From an uncultured Flavobacteriaceae bacterium (GTDB taxonomy: Bacteria; Bacteroidota; Bacteroidia; Flavobacteriales; Flavobacteriaceae), in assembly GCA_947500435.1 (NCBI GenBank), contig CANMRV010000005.1, positions 1-64,000 on the forward strand: a stretch of DNA of 64,000 bases. The letters run 5' to 3'. Positions 52,959 through 61,832 of the stretch are shown here, piece by piece; position 1 is the stretch's first letter, and every line of letters begins with the position of its first letter. The position numbers were made by a program, and so were the translations under genes. The notes below the pieces were generated by a model, which was given only the letters and a program-made list of their open reading frames with translations, made no database searches and was not told the DNA's origin.

Positions 52959-53728
52959 CCATTCCCGAACTTGTACTATTAATGTTTGGCTTTTTAGTCA
53001 TTGCGACCTTGTATTCTTCCGTGGGATTTGGGGGAGGTTCTAGCTATTTAGCCTTATTAGCATTGGTTTTTATAAGTTTTTTTGCAATTAGAAGCACTGC
53101 CCTAATCTGTAACCTCGTCGTCGTTTCTGGTAGTAGTTACCTTTATTGGAAAAAAGGACATCTAGATTTTAAAAAATTTCTCCCCTTTATAGTAACCAGT
53201 ATTCCTTTGGCCTTTATCGGGGCCCGATTCCGATTGTCCGAAAACACTTTTTTTATTATCCTTGGAACGGCATTAATCATTTCTGCTTTGGCGTTGATTT
53301 ATCAAACACTGAAGGAGAAAAAGTCAGAAGAGGTAAATCCAAACTACCCATCTTATATTACTTATTTGTTAGGAGCAGGCATCGGACTTCTATCGGGACT
53401 TGTCGGTATCGGCGGAGGCATCTTTTTAGCCCCTGTTCTCCATCATATGAAATGGGATAAATCAATAAAAATAGCGGCATTGGCAAGCTTTTTTATTCTG
53501 GTAAATTCCGCATCTAGCGTCGGCGGTTTATTGACGAAAGGCACTTTTGAATTCCCATGGATAGAAGGAGTTGGACTAGTGCTCGCAGTTTTTATTGGAG
53601 GACAAATAGGTGTCCGTCTTAGTTTAAGTAAGCTTACAGGTAATGGTATTAAGGTGGTAACTGCTATTCTTGTTTTGGTTGTTGGTATTCGAGTATTGCT
53701 TGTGAATGGATTGAAGTTAGAGTTTTAA
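52949..53728 (+). CDS. TSUP-family (TauE/SafE-like) transporter
   Basis: A 259-residue membrane protein with about eight helices and the repeated family signature: VGFGGGSSYL near the N-terminus and GLVGIGGGIFLAPVL mid-protein. The family exports or imports sulfite, sulfoacetate, thiosulfate or similar anions. A ten-base overlap with moeB makes coupled translation likely, so a sulfur or anion link to Moco synthesis is an inference. Confidence 0.85.
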   Translation: MLLTIPELVLLMFGFLVIATLYSSVGFGGGSSYLALLALVFISFFAIRSTALICNLVVVSGSSYLYWKKGHLDFKKFLPFIVTSIPLAFIGARFRLSENTFFIILGTALIISALALIYQTLKEKKSEEVNPNYPSYITYLLGAGIGLLSGLVGIGGGIFLAPVLHHMKWDKSIKIAALASFFILVNSASSVGGLLTKGTFEFPWIEGVGLVLAVFIGGQIGVRLSLSKLTGNGIKVVTAILVLVVGIRVLLVNGLKLEF

Positions 53729-53743
53729 AGTAGATATGGTAGT

Positions 53744-54541
53744 ATGAAAGCAGATTATGAAGCTCAGAAAATAAAAGAGCAAATAGAGATTGATGGTAAT
53801 ATAGACAAACCAATATGGAAGAATGCGACTTGGAGCAAGCGTTTTGTAGATATGGTGACAGGCGATTTAGGCATGTACAATACCCAATCAGCAATACTTT
53901 GGAATGATAAGCACATCTACTTCGCGTTCAATGCAGAAGAGCCCTTTTTAGAAGCAAAATTGACAGAGCGTGATAGCATCATTTTCTTAGAAAACGATTT
54001 GGAAATCTTTATCGATGGTGGCGATTGTTATTATGAACTTGAGGTTAATGCAGCGAATACGATTTATGAGGTATTTTTTATTTGGAAGGATACCTATCAA
54101 AAAGGAGGTAGGTTCGATACTCCACATTTTGATGTCCATCAAAGAGACGCCTATACTTTTGGAGGAGACTATGACCGCACGGGCGCCTCCTTCTGGAAAG
54201 GAACCAATCCGCGTGGGATACGTTGGGCTTTTACCGACTTTGATATGGAAGGTCTGGAAACCGCTGTGAAGTTAGACGGAACTCTAAACGACCATAGTGA
54301 TGTAGATAAAGGATGGAGCCTTGAAATTGCCATTCCCTGGGAAAGCTTAAAGATTTTGGCTAACGGAAGAACAATTCCTCCCTCGAACGGAGATATCTGG
54401 AGCATGTTTCTCGGAAGGTTTCAAAAACTAGTTTTAAGCGGAATAGAAGTACAACCACATCCTGCGATGTCATTAAATAGTCATGGTATTTATGATACGC
54501 ATATGCCTTCAAAATGGAGTAAGATTGAGTTTGTGAAATAA
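53744..54541 (+). CDS. Carbohydrate-binding family 9-like protein
   Basis: A 265-residue beta-sandwich protein with the CBM9-like features IDGNIDKPIWKNATW at the start, then SAILWNDKHIYFAF and DLEIFIDGGDCYYELEV. No signal peptide, so it is probably cytoplasmic or non-classically located. Sugar binding is inferred from the family. It follows the TSUP gene by 15 bases and may be in the same transcript. Confidence 0.78.
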   Translation: MKADYEAQKIKEQIEIDGNIDKPIWKNATWSKRFVDMVTGDLGMYNTQSAILWNDKHIYFAFNAEEPFLEAKLTERDSIIFLENDLEIFIDGGDCYYELEVNAANTIYEVFFIWKDTYQKGGRFDTPHFDVHQRDAYTFGGDYDRTGASFWKGTNPRGIRWAFTDFDMEGLETAVKLDGTLNDHSDVDKGWSLEIAIPWESLKILANGRTIPPSNGDIWSMFLGRFQKLVLSGIEVQPHPAMSLNSHGIYDTHMPSKWSKIEFVK

Positions 54542-54611
54542 CTAACAAACTAGTTTTACTTCCTCTCCGAATCAATAAGAACTGGACTAAGGTTTGAAAA
54601 CGCATTGTTTT

Positions 54612-55880
54612 TTAGAAATCAGATTTATAAACAATTTCCATATCTTTTTTGAACGCAACATCCTTTACCGAACCAGCTCCCTCAAAATGAATACTTATTC
54701 CTTTGATTTTTTTGGCTGGTTCCGGAACATTCATTTGGTAAACTGATTTGTTATTTATCAAAATCTCAAGTTTCTGATTTTTTGAAACACATTTCATATT
54801 TACATAGTTGTTAAAGTCTACTCCAAAACCTGAAAGGTCATTTTTCTTTCCATCAACATAATTATCGAAGGCCATCAAGGTCAACTCAGAAACGCAGCCC
54901 TTTTTCGCCAATGGAATTCCGATTGCCCCTCCATCATATAGAATAAAGACAACTGTATTTTGACAAGCACTAATACCTTCATCAAAGTCGTTTTTTAGAG
55001 TTGTTGACATTTCAAAAGCGTTCGTATATAACGCTCCAAAATCCCTTACTTGGTAGAGGCTTACTACTACATTCGATGTCCTGGCGTCCAAATCGTAAAC
55101 AGTTACTATATCATTGCCAATACTCATGAGACTATCAACATAAATTTCATCTTTCCCAAGATATATTGGTACTGAATCACGTTCAATCAGCCCCAGCCAA
55201 TCATCCGTGGTGATAAAAACATCATTTTCTCTTAAGATAGTATCATCTACTACCAACTTTGATTTAAAGAATCCCGGATGATAATAAATACTTGTCGCAA
55301 CACTATCGTTCTTGTTTATGCGCATACGCTTGTTTCGGTCCCAATCTTGCTGAATCTCTATTTTTGCGTCTTCCTTAGCAGCACTGGCATTATATTCGAA
55401 TACTACGGAATTCGGAATACCTTCACTAATCGTCCGACTTTTGAATGAAAAATTTTCCGCATTATAAACCGTATCTTCCTTATCATTGTTGGCATTTCTA
55501 TTCCATAGGAATCCGAAAAAAGAACCAACTAAGACTAAGACTAGAACAAGAATCCAAATTTTAGATGGTTTCTGCCTTTCTAAGACGCCCTGTGCTAAGG
55601 ATTCATCTTTATTGACACGAACAAATTCCCGCCAATCTTCAAATCCCATAAATTCAGATAGAATGTCTAAGGTCGCGGCACTAGGATTAGCCACCCATTC
55701 GGCGCGCCCCCAGATACGCTTTAAGGTAGTTACGCTTAACCTTTTATTGGTACTCTTGAAAATACGTTCACTGAGTTCCTCAAAATCTTTGTTGCTCCAC
55801 GTACTACCATTGCCCCAGCCAAGTTTGGTTTCGATGAGTGCTACCAAATGGTCTTTCATGTATAAAGTCGATTTGTCCAT
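54612..55880 (-). CDS. One-TM protein with N-terminal regulator-like domain and extracellular LamG/PKD-like domain
   Basis: A 422-residue protein with three parts. Residues about 8-95 are an all-helical domain (LGWGNGSTWSNKDFEELS, LSVTTLKRIWGRAEW) resembling a helix-turn-helix-like N-terminus common in uncharacterised Bacteroidota proteins. One membrane helix spans about 107-128. Residues about 140-422 are beta-rich, with a PKD-like part and a LamG/DUF1080-like C-terminus (KLEILINNKSVYQMNV). This design suggests a membrane-anchored one-component sensor-regulator. It is divergent from the secreted LamG-like gene at 56033. Function not established. Confidence 0.62.
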   Translation of the reverse strand: MDKSTLYMKDHLVALIETKLGWGNGSTWSNKDFEELSERIFKSTNKRLSVTTLKRIWGRAEWVANPSAATLDILSEFMGFEDWREFVRVNKDESLAQGVLERQKPSKIWILVLVLVLVGSFFGFLWNRNANNDKEDTVYNAENFSFKSRTISEGIPNSVVFEYNASAAKEDAKIEIQQDWDRNKRMRINKNDSVATSIYYHPGFFKSKLVVDDTILRENDVFITTDDWLGLIERDSVPIYLGKDEIYVDSLMSIGNDIVTVYDLDARTSNVVVSLYQVRDFGALYTNAFEMSTTLKNDFDEGISACQNTVVFILYDGGAIGIPLAKKGCVSELTLMAFDNYVDGKKNDLSGFGVDFNNYVNMKCVSKNQKLEILINNKSVYQMNVPEPAKKIKGISIHFEGAGSVKDVAFKKDMEIVYKSDF

Positions 55881-56032
55881 AAATGTAAAGAGGGTATATG
55901 ATATGATAGCTTTTGAACAAAATTAAACAGGATTGAACAGGGTTTCGAATGATAAAGACCTTTACTCTTGAGTAATTTTATTATCAATCAAATTTAGTTT
56001 TTATAATACAAATAGTATCAAAATCGAACATC

Positions 56033-57211
56033 ATGATGAAAAAAGTATTTCTAGGGTTTGCCCTATTGACAATGGTCAATTTTACCAGTGGACAAGGAAA
56101 AGGAGGAAAGAAAAATAAGGTTCTGGACTTCCCGATGAATGAAAAATATTGGGATGCAATAAGTGATAATGTTGAATTTTTCAATTACAAATCTCTTCCG
56201 GCAGTGCGCAGTAATAATGAAAATGGTTTCGGAATTATGCTCAAAGATTTTGAGTTTACCGACGGAACCATTGAATTCGATGTGGAACTCAAAGGAAGTG
56301 GCTTTCCTGGAATTGACTTTAGAATAGATAAGGATACGCTGAATTCAGAGAAATTTTACATCCGTTATTTTGGAACTCCCGACGATTTGAAGCGAACAAC
56401 ATTGCAATATGCTGCGGTCCTTGATCGGGTAAACATGTGGGATGTCACCGATGAATATCAAGCAGCTGCAACCATTTATGAGGGAAAATGGAACCATGTG
56501 AAACTTGTAATCAACGGAAGCCAGATGAAAGTATATGTGAATAATACAGAACGTGTCGCTCTTCATGTTTCTGCCCTAGAAGGTATTACAAAATCCGGCC
56601 GAATTTCTCTAAATGGCAATGTAATCTATTCCAATTTTAGAGTACGACCAAATGTGACTGAAGATTTAGCTTCAAATGAGGGTTATGATTCTACATATAG
56701 TGATTCTAGGTACCTAAGGAATTGGTTGGTAACTGATCCGAAGGATTTTCCATTAGGCAGGGATGCGATGCTCGGAGCACCTGGTGGTTTCGGTACGATT
56801 ATCGATACGACCTTGTTGGATAGTACTGCTGCCTGGAAGCCCTTAAAGGCAGGACGACGCGCTTTGGTCAACCTCACAAAAATTTTTGGCGCTACCGAAC
56901 AAGGGCAACGGAAAATCACTTGGTTAAAGACTACTATTTCCTCGGAATTTGACCAATTTAAAAGAATGGATATGGGTTTTAGCGATGAGATTTGGGTATT
57001 CATCAACGGTCGGTTTTTACATACAGATAAGAATTATTATGGAACACCAGGTATGAAAGAACCCAGAGGTAGATGTACCATTGAAAACACTTCCTTTCCA
57101 ATCCCTTTGCCAAAAGGTGAAAATGAAATTTTAATCGGGGTAACGAATTATTTTTTCGGATGGGGAATAATAGCGCGATTAGAAAATACCGATGGTTTGA
57201 AATTCAATTAA
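56033..57211 (+). CDS. Secreted LamG/DUF1080-like glycan-binding protein
   Basis: A 392-residue protein with a signal peptide (about 1-21, ending SGQG). The N-terminal domain (about 30-215) is a LamG/DUF1080-like beta-sandwich (FEFTDGTIEFDVELKGSGFPGIDFRI) and the C-terminal half (about 270-392) looks like a galactose-binding-like fold (FSDEIWVFINGRFLHTDKNYYG). No enzyme motif is seen. ATG at 56033 or 56036 could be the start. Divergent from the membrane regulator-like gene, possibly its target. Confidence 0.65.
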   Translation: MMKKVFLGFALLTMVNFTSGQGKGGKKNKVLDFPMNEKYWDAISDNVEFFNYKSLPAVRSNNENGFGIMLKDFEFTDGTIEFDVELKGSGFPGIDFRIDKDTLNSEKFYIRYFGTPDDLKRTTLQYAAVLDRVNMWDVTDEYQAAATIYEGKWNHVKLVINGSQMKVYVNNTERVALHVSALEGITKSGRISLNGNVIYSNFRVRPNVTEDLASNEGYDSTYSDSRYLRNWLVTDPKDFPLGRDAMLGAPGGFGTIIDTTLLDSTAAWKPLKAGRRALVNLTKIFGATEQGQRKITWLKTTISSEFDQFKRMDMGFSDEIWVFINGRFLHTDKNYYGTPGMKEPRGRCTIENTSFPIPLPKGENEILIGVTNYFFGWGIIARLENTDGLKFN

Positions 57212-57258
57212 AAACAACCCAAGCTTGTGAACTAATCTAAATCCGTTCAATCTATTTC

Positions 57259-57735
57259 TCAAGGATACTGTGTGAGCAATCCAAATTGCCACAGATGATA
57301 TCGAATATGCATAAAGTGGAAGAGCTCTACATCTTCAAAAGGGACCTCGCCCATATAATAAGCATAAGGTATATAATCAGGGTTGTCGTCCCGAAATGCA
57401 TAAAATTTTTGAATGGCCTTTGGAACAAGAGAAATTGCTTCTTCGATCGTGGCATATTTCAAAGGCGGTAAATCTGCTTTTGTTTTATCACTTGGTCTAT
57501 GGGACAGAACACAACCGCTTTTTATGAATTTCTGCATGCCCAATTGCTGCTCCGTAGGAGGGTTTTCACGTTCACCTTTGTACTTCACGGTGGCACTTTC
57601 TATAGCCCCGATTAAATGTTCGACCATGTGTTGAGGTGTCATCTGGCCGAAATTACCTTCTCGTTCAGGACTTAAATTCTTTAGAAGCTCTGGGAATTCA
57701 GAAAGTAGAAATTCTCTTTTATTTATAGTTGTCAT
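57259..57735 (-). CDS. DinB-like protein
   Basis: A 158-residue soluble protein with DinB/YfiT four-helix-bundle features: the first metal His in MTPQHMVEHLIG and the pair near the C-terminus HFMHIRYHLWQFG. These proteins form metal-binding thiol- or stress-related enzymes; no substrate is known here. It lies 82 bases downstream of the Cys-rich membrane protein gene, perhaps the end of the moaA-moeA run. Confidence 0.72.
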   Translation of the reverse strand: MTTINKREFLLSEFPELLKNLSPEREGNFGQMTPQHMVEHLIGAIESATVKYKGERENPPTEQQLGMQKFIKSGCVLSHRPSDKTKADLPPLKYATIEEAISLVPKAIQKFYAFRDDNPDYIPYAYYMGEVPFEDVELFHFMHIRYHLWQFGLLTQYP

Positions 57736-57817
57736 TTGATGATTTTCTTAGATTAAGGCGTTGGTATATTTTATTGATTAAAATGGACTGATTTAAATTA
57801 AGGAATAAATAGTTGTA

Positions 57818-58276
57818 TTAAGCCGCTGCTTCGCCTTTCTTTCCAAACCGTACAAATCGATAAAAATATTGGAAGTTGCCATTATACCAAATCGCGAATA
57901 TAAATGCGATATAGATGAGCCAATCTGGGATAAAAAGTGTGATTCCGAAATAGGTTTTTAATATCAAAAATGTGAATGCAACTCCGGCAATGGCTAACGA
58001 GATAAGTGTTCTTTTATCTTTTCGATTCATAAGAATCATGGTAATAATCAAAAGTCCCATTACTGGTTTCGTATGCAATAATACGGGCACTAACGTCGTA
58101 TACTCAATGTCAAAAAAGAGAACCATGGCACTCATATAAGCCGTCATACAAAGTGGGCACTTCGGAATAAGAATCAATAAAATCGTAGAAAGAAAAGACA
58201 TAGAACCATTCGCAGCTTCTACTTTTTTAGTTGTACGCAACTTGGTTTTACAACAGCCTGTCTTTGTGATTTCCAT
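57818..58276 (-). CDS. Small Cys-containing membrane protein in the moeA operon
   Basis: A 152-residue membrane protein with three to four helices. The N-terminus holds a Cys pair (C8-C9 in TGCCKTK), and the first helix ends with C40 and C43 in PKCPLCMTAY, a CxxC metal- or thiol-type motif reminiscent of MerC/MerT-like metal carriers. Basic C-terminus. It lies nine bases from moeA and so shares its transcript. A metal or thiol role in cofactor synthesis is a guess. Confidence 0.6.
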   Translation of the reverse strand: MEITKTGCCKTKLRTTKKVEAANGSMSFLSTILLILIPKCPLCMTAYMSAMVLFFDIEYTTLVPVLLHTKPVMGLLIITMILMNRKDKRTLISLAIAGVAFTFLILKTYFGITLFIPDWLIYIAFIFAIWYNGNFQYFYRFVRFGKKGEAAA

Positions 58277-58285
58277 TGAAGGGGA

Positions 58286-59497
58286 TTACCATTTCGTTCG
58301 ATAAGATACAAAAGGATAAACCTCATTCGCAAAAAATTGGGTTTTATTTTGCGGTAATATTAAGAATCCATCAGTTTTTACAAGATTTGCGAAATCGCCA
58401 GAACCATTTCCTTTTATTGCTTCTGCAACTAAACTTCCATCCGCCTCACTTTCTAAAGCTGCTTCTAAGAAATAGACCAAGTCTGGTTTGAATTCCACAT
58501 CATTTTTCAGCTTCACATAAAGTGTTTCGGGTTCCATACCTAAAGACTTTTGTAACCAAAATCGCAAATACATATAAACGCAAACAAATGAAGAAACCGG
58601 ATTGCCTGGAAGGGCGAAAACCTTTTTCCCATTGGTATTACTACCAAACCAAAAAGGCTTTCCTGGGCGTTGTTGAATTTTGTGAAAATGCTTTGTGACC
58701 TTTAATTCTTCTAATACATCGGGTAAGTAATCGAATTTTCCTTTGGATACGCCTCCTGTAAAAATAAATAGGTCGAATTCCCCCAAGGCATTTGAGATGA
58801 CCTGAAGCATTTCTGCTTTGTCATCTGCCAAGTGCTTCAATTCTGCGAGTACTCCCCATTCTTTTAAGGTTGCTTGTATTCCATAAATGTTTGAGCGTCG
58901 TATCTGATGTAATTTGGGAGTTTGGTCAACAGGAACCAACTCATCTCCAGTAGAAAATATAACCACCTTGGGCATCTTCCGTACTTGAAGAGTAGCCTTT
59001 CCAACAGCAGCGGCAATGTTGATTTCAGCACTTGATAGTTGTTGCCCTTTAGGAACTATAACCGTGCCTTTAGCGATATCGATTCCTTTGAAATGGACAT
59101 TCTGTTTGTGCTTTAAAGCATCAAGGTTAATGGTTGCATTTTTTCCATCAATGGTTAAGTCTTCATAGCGAATTACCGTATCAACTCCGTTGGGCATTAT
59201 CGCCCCAGTCATTACTTCGATGCAATTCGAAGCATCTGCAAGTGTTTTTTGAGGAGTTCCTGCAGCTGCGGTGTCTTCGATATGAAAATCTCTTTTTCCA
59301 GATTCAAAAGTGGAATGGACAATCGCAATACCATCCATAGTAACTCTATCGAAAGGAGGGAAGTCACGGTCGGCAACTAAATCCTCCGACAAGTAGGCGC
59401 CAATACATTCTTCTAAATCTCTATTTTCTATTGGGAAATCGCCTTTGTGTTCTTCTAAAATCGAAAGGGCTTTTTCGTATGGGATAAAAGTGTTCAT
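58286..59497 (-). CDS. moeA: Molybdopterin molybdenumtransferase MoeA
   Basis: A 403-residue enzyme that inserts molybdate into adenylated MPT. It has the MoeA fold with RDFPPFDRVTMDGIAI, GAIMPNGVDTVIRYED, VVIFSTGDELV, IFTGGVSKGKFD and LPGNPVSSFV. Standard length, no fused MogA part. It lies downstream of moaA, separated by 147 bases that hold an inverted-repeat element. Confidence 0.94.
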   Translation of the reverse strand: MNTFIPYEKALSILEEHKGDFPIENRDLEECIGAYLSEDLVADRDFPPFDRVTMDGIAIVHSTFESGKRDFHIEDTAAAGTPQKTLADASNCIEVMTGAIMPNGVDTVIRYEDLTIDGKNATINLDALKHKQNVHFKGIDIAKGTVIVPKGQQLSSAEINIAAAVGKATLQVRKMPKVVIFSTGDELVPVDQTPKLHQIRRSNIYGIQATLKEWGVLAELKHLADDKAEMLQVISNALGEFDLFIFTGGVSKGKFDYLPDVLEELKVTKHFHKIQQRPGKPFWFGSNTNGKKVFALPGNPVSSFVCVYMYLRFWLQKSLGMEPETLYVKLKNDVEFKPDLVYFLEAALESEADGSLVAEAIKGNGSGDFANLVKTDGFLILPQNKTQFFANEVYPFVSYRTKW

Positions 59498-59500
59498 TTT

Positions 59501-59646
59501 CGCGATGCGCTTTACGCTTTACGCTATGCGCCAAACGTATTTCTAGAAACGCGGCTTTCAACGATTAGCATTATGTTAATTTTAAATTTCAAAAGATATA
59601 TAAGGAGTAATTTGAGAATAGCGTAAAGCGTTTAGCGTACAGCGCC
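59501..59646. repeat. Heptamer-repeat inverted-repeat element between moaA and moeA
   Basis: Left arm about 59501-59532 and right arm about 59618-59646. ACGCTTTACGCTAT (59514-59527) and ATAGCGTAAAGCGT (59618-59631) are a perfect 14-bp inverted repeat. Each arm consists of diverged heptamers (TTTACGC TTTACGC TATGCGC; GCGTAAA GCGTTTA GCGTACA). It resembles a REP-doublet or MITE and fills the gap between the two genes. Confidence 0.6.
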
Positions 59647-60630
59647 TTAACCTCCAATACTACTCATACTCTGCATCGCTTCTTTCGGAGCCTTACGCAT
59701 TTTTTCTGCTGCAAACCCGTCTTTTGGTTTTAGGCGAACAATTTCACGGAACTTATCCGCCAATTCATCATCTGTAACTCCAGAACGCATATAATCACGG
59801 ATATTTAAAACGCCGTCATCATACAAACAACTTTTGATTTCTCCTTTGGAAGAAATCCGTAAGCGATTACAGGTGTTGCAAAAGGTTCTTGAGAAGGCTG
59901 CGATTACACCTATATTGCCTTTGTATCCGGCAACGGAAAGTAAACTTGCCGTATCACCATGTTTACTTGGTAGTTTTTCTAAATTCGAATAATGAGCTTT
60001 CAAATCCGCATAAATATCCCTTGCAGAATACATTTCTATATTCTCTTTATATCCTCCGTTAAATGGCATTTCTTCAATAAAACGGACATCTACAGGATAA
60101 TCCTTCGCAAGCTCGGCAAGGGGAATAATATCTTGCGTATTGATACCTTTCATTATCACGGCGTTAAGCTTGATCCTAAATCCATTATCCACCAACATAT
60201 GAAAGGTCTGCATCACTTTTTCAAAGTCATCGCGGCGGGTGATTTTATGAAATCGCTCCTTGTCCAATGAATCGATGCTGAGGTTGATTTTGGTAATGCC
60301 TAATTCCTTTAATTTCGGAATATGTTTTTGTAAAAGGGTTCCATTTGAAGTAATATGGATGGATTTATAATCATCCAACCCTGCAGCATTTTCCAACAAT
60401 TGTATAAAATCTTTCCGAAGAAAAGGCTCACCACCTGTAAACCGGACCTTCTGAAATCCAAGTCCACCTAAAACCCTTAGCAAGCGGGTAATCTCTTCAT
60501 AGCTAAGTAGATGTGATTTTGGCTCATAAGGAATACCTTCCGCAGGCATGCAATAAAAGCACCGTAAATTACAGCGGTCCGTTACGGCAATACGCACATA
60601 ATCTATTGTTCTATCAAAGGAATCCTTCAT
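59647..60630 (-). CDS. moaA: GTP 3',8-cyclase MoaA
   Basis: A 327-residue radical-SAM enzyme starting cofactor synthesis from GTP. The first [4Fe-4S] cluster binds C20, C24 and C27 (CNLRCFYC); the second site is in FCNTCNRLRIS with a later Cys in IKSCLYDD. The C-terminus ends in Gly-Gly (SSIGG), needed for activity. Full length. Divergent from xdhC and upstream of moeA. Confidence 0.95.
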   Translation of the reverse strand: MKDSFDRTIDYVRIAVTDRCNLRCFYCMPAEGIPYEPKSHLLSYEEITRLLRVLGGLGFQKVRFTGGEPFLRKDFIQLLENAAGLDDYKSIHITSNGTLLQKHIPKLKELGITKINLSIDSLDKERFHKITRRDDFEKVMQTFHMLVDNGFRIKLNAVIMKGINTQDIIPLAELAKDYPVDVRFIEEMPFNGGYKENIEMYSARDIYADLKAHYSNLEKLPSKHGDTASLLSVAGYKGNIGVIAAFSRTFCNTCNRLRISSKGEIKSCLYDDGVLNIRDYMRSGVTDDELADKFREIVRLKPKDGFAAEKMRKAPKEAMQSMSSIGG

Positions 60631-60635
60631 GATTT

Positions 60636-60648
60636 ATATCAGTGATAT
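60636..60648. promoter_or_regulatory. Palindrome in the moaA-xdhC divergent region
   Basis: ATATCAGTGATAT is a perfect 13-bp palindrome six bases from the moaA start, within the 90-base region between two divergent molybdenum genes. It could be a regulator site. It is short and AT-rich, so chance cannot be excluded. Confidence 0.3.
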
Positions 60649-60720
60649 GAAGAGTCAATATAGCTATTTTTAGATATATTAGAGGGCATATTTAAGAAAG
60701 AAATAAGAACTGCTACGGAA

Positions 60721-61827
60721 ATGAAAGAAATCAAATCGATACTTCAACTTTACAATTCTTTAAAAGCTTCGGGAGAAAAATGTGCAATCGCACAGGTGGT
60801 TCGTGTCGAAGAATCATCATATCGAAGGGAAGGGGCAAGAATGCTTGTTTTCGAATCTGGTGTGTTTGAAGGAGGAATAAGCGGAGGATGTTTAGAAGGT
60901 GATGCTTTGCAACGCTCTCAAATTGCAATTCTGAAGCAACAACCATCGATAGTAACGTATGATACATCCAAAGAAAATGAAATAGGAGTAGGGCTGGGTT
61001 GTAACGGAGTTATTGATGTTTTGATTTCTCCCATTTCGGGAAACTCAGCTACCCTGGAAATGCTTCAGAAATGTGTTTCCGATAGAGGGGAACATATTAT
61101 TGCAACGGTAACTGCCCTAAATGCTGATATTGATACCGTTCCTTTGGGAAGGAGTTTTTACTATGATAATGATTCTGCATCCTTAGAAGACTGTCAGCAT
61201 AACGGATTACGAAATTTTCTTCAGGATAAGATTAAAGACGTACTAGATAAGAAAAAATCAAAAACCTATCATTTTGAGGAAAAAGGGGTAAAGGCGAGTA
61301 TTTTTATAGAATTAATCCCCCCACAATTTCATCTGTCGATTTACGGAGACAATTACGATGTTTACCCGATGTTGGAAATGGCAAAGCTCATGGATTGGGA
61401 CGTTAGCCTCGTCGGCAATGTTCAAAAATTAAAAAAAGAAAAACTACAGTCCGTAAAAAAAATATATCTCAAAGATGGAGAAGAGCGACCTGAAATAGAC
61501 CATCGGACGGCCATCATTTTAATGGCACACGATTATAAAACCGATTATGCGAACTTACAGCAATTGATAAAAAGTCAAGCTCCATATATTGCTTCTTTAG
61601 GACCACGAAAACGTTTTGATAAAATGATTGGAGAATTCAAAGCAAACGGAGTGAAGTTTTCAGACGAAGAATTGGAACGCATTTACGCTCCTTGTGGATT
61701 AGAGATTGGGGCGAATACTCCTGAAGAAATTGCAATTAGTTTATTTACAGAAATCTTAGCTGTTTTTTCAGGGAAAGAAGGGGGAATGTTGAGGGAGAAA
61801 CAAGGTCCGATACACGAAAGAGTGTAA
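60721..61827 (+). CDS. XdhC-family Moco maturation protein
   Basis: A 368-residue XdhC/CoxI-type factor that helps to insert sulfurated molybdenum cofactor into xanthine-dehydrogenase-family enzymes. N-terminal XdhC domain with RRE and GGISGGCLEGD (about 35-65), then a Rossmann domain (about 195-340) with IASLGPRKRFD and YAPCGLEIGANTPEEIA. Its natural client is the IorB-type large subunit in this window. Convergent with the phosphotriesterase-like gene. Confidence 0.92.
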   Translation: MKEIKSILQLYNSLKASGEKCAIAQVVRVEESSYRREGARMLVFESGVFEGGISGGCLEGDALQRSQIAILKQQPSIVTYDTSKENEIGVGLGCNGVIDVLISPISGNSATLEMLQKCVSDRGEHIIATVTALNADIDTVPLGRSFYYDNDSASLEDCQHNGLRNFLQDKIKDVLDKKKSKTYHFEEKGVKASIFIELIPPQFHLSIYGDNYDVYPMLEMAKLMDWDVSLVGNVQKLKKEKLQSVKKIYLKDGEERPEIDHRTAIILMAHDYKTDYANLQQLIKSQAPYIASLGPRKRFDKMIGEFKANGVKFSDEELERIYAPCGLEIGANTPEEIAISLFTEILAVFSGKEGGMLREKQGPIHERV

Positions 61828-61832
61828 GCTCA

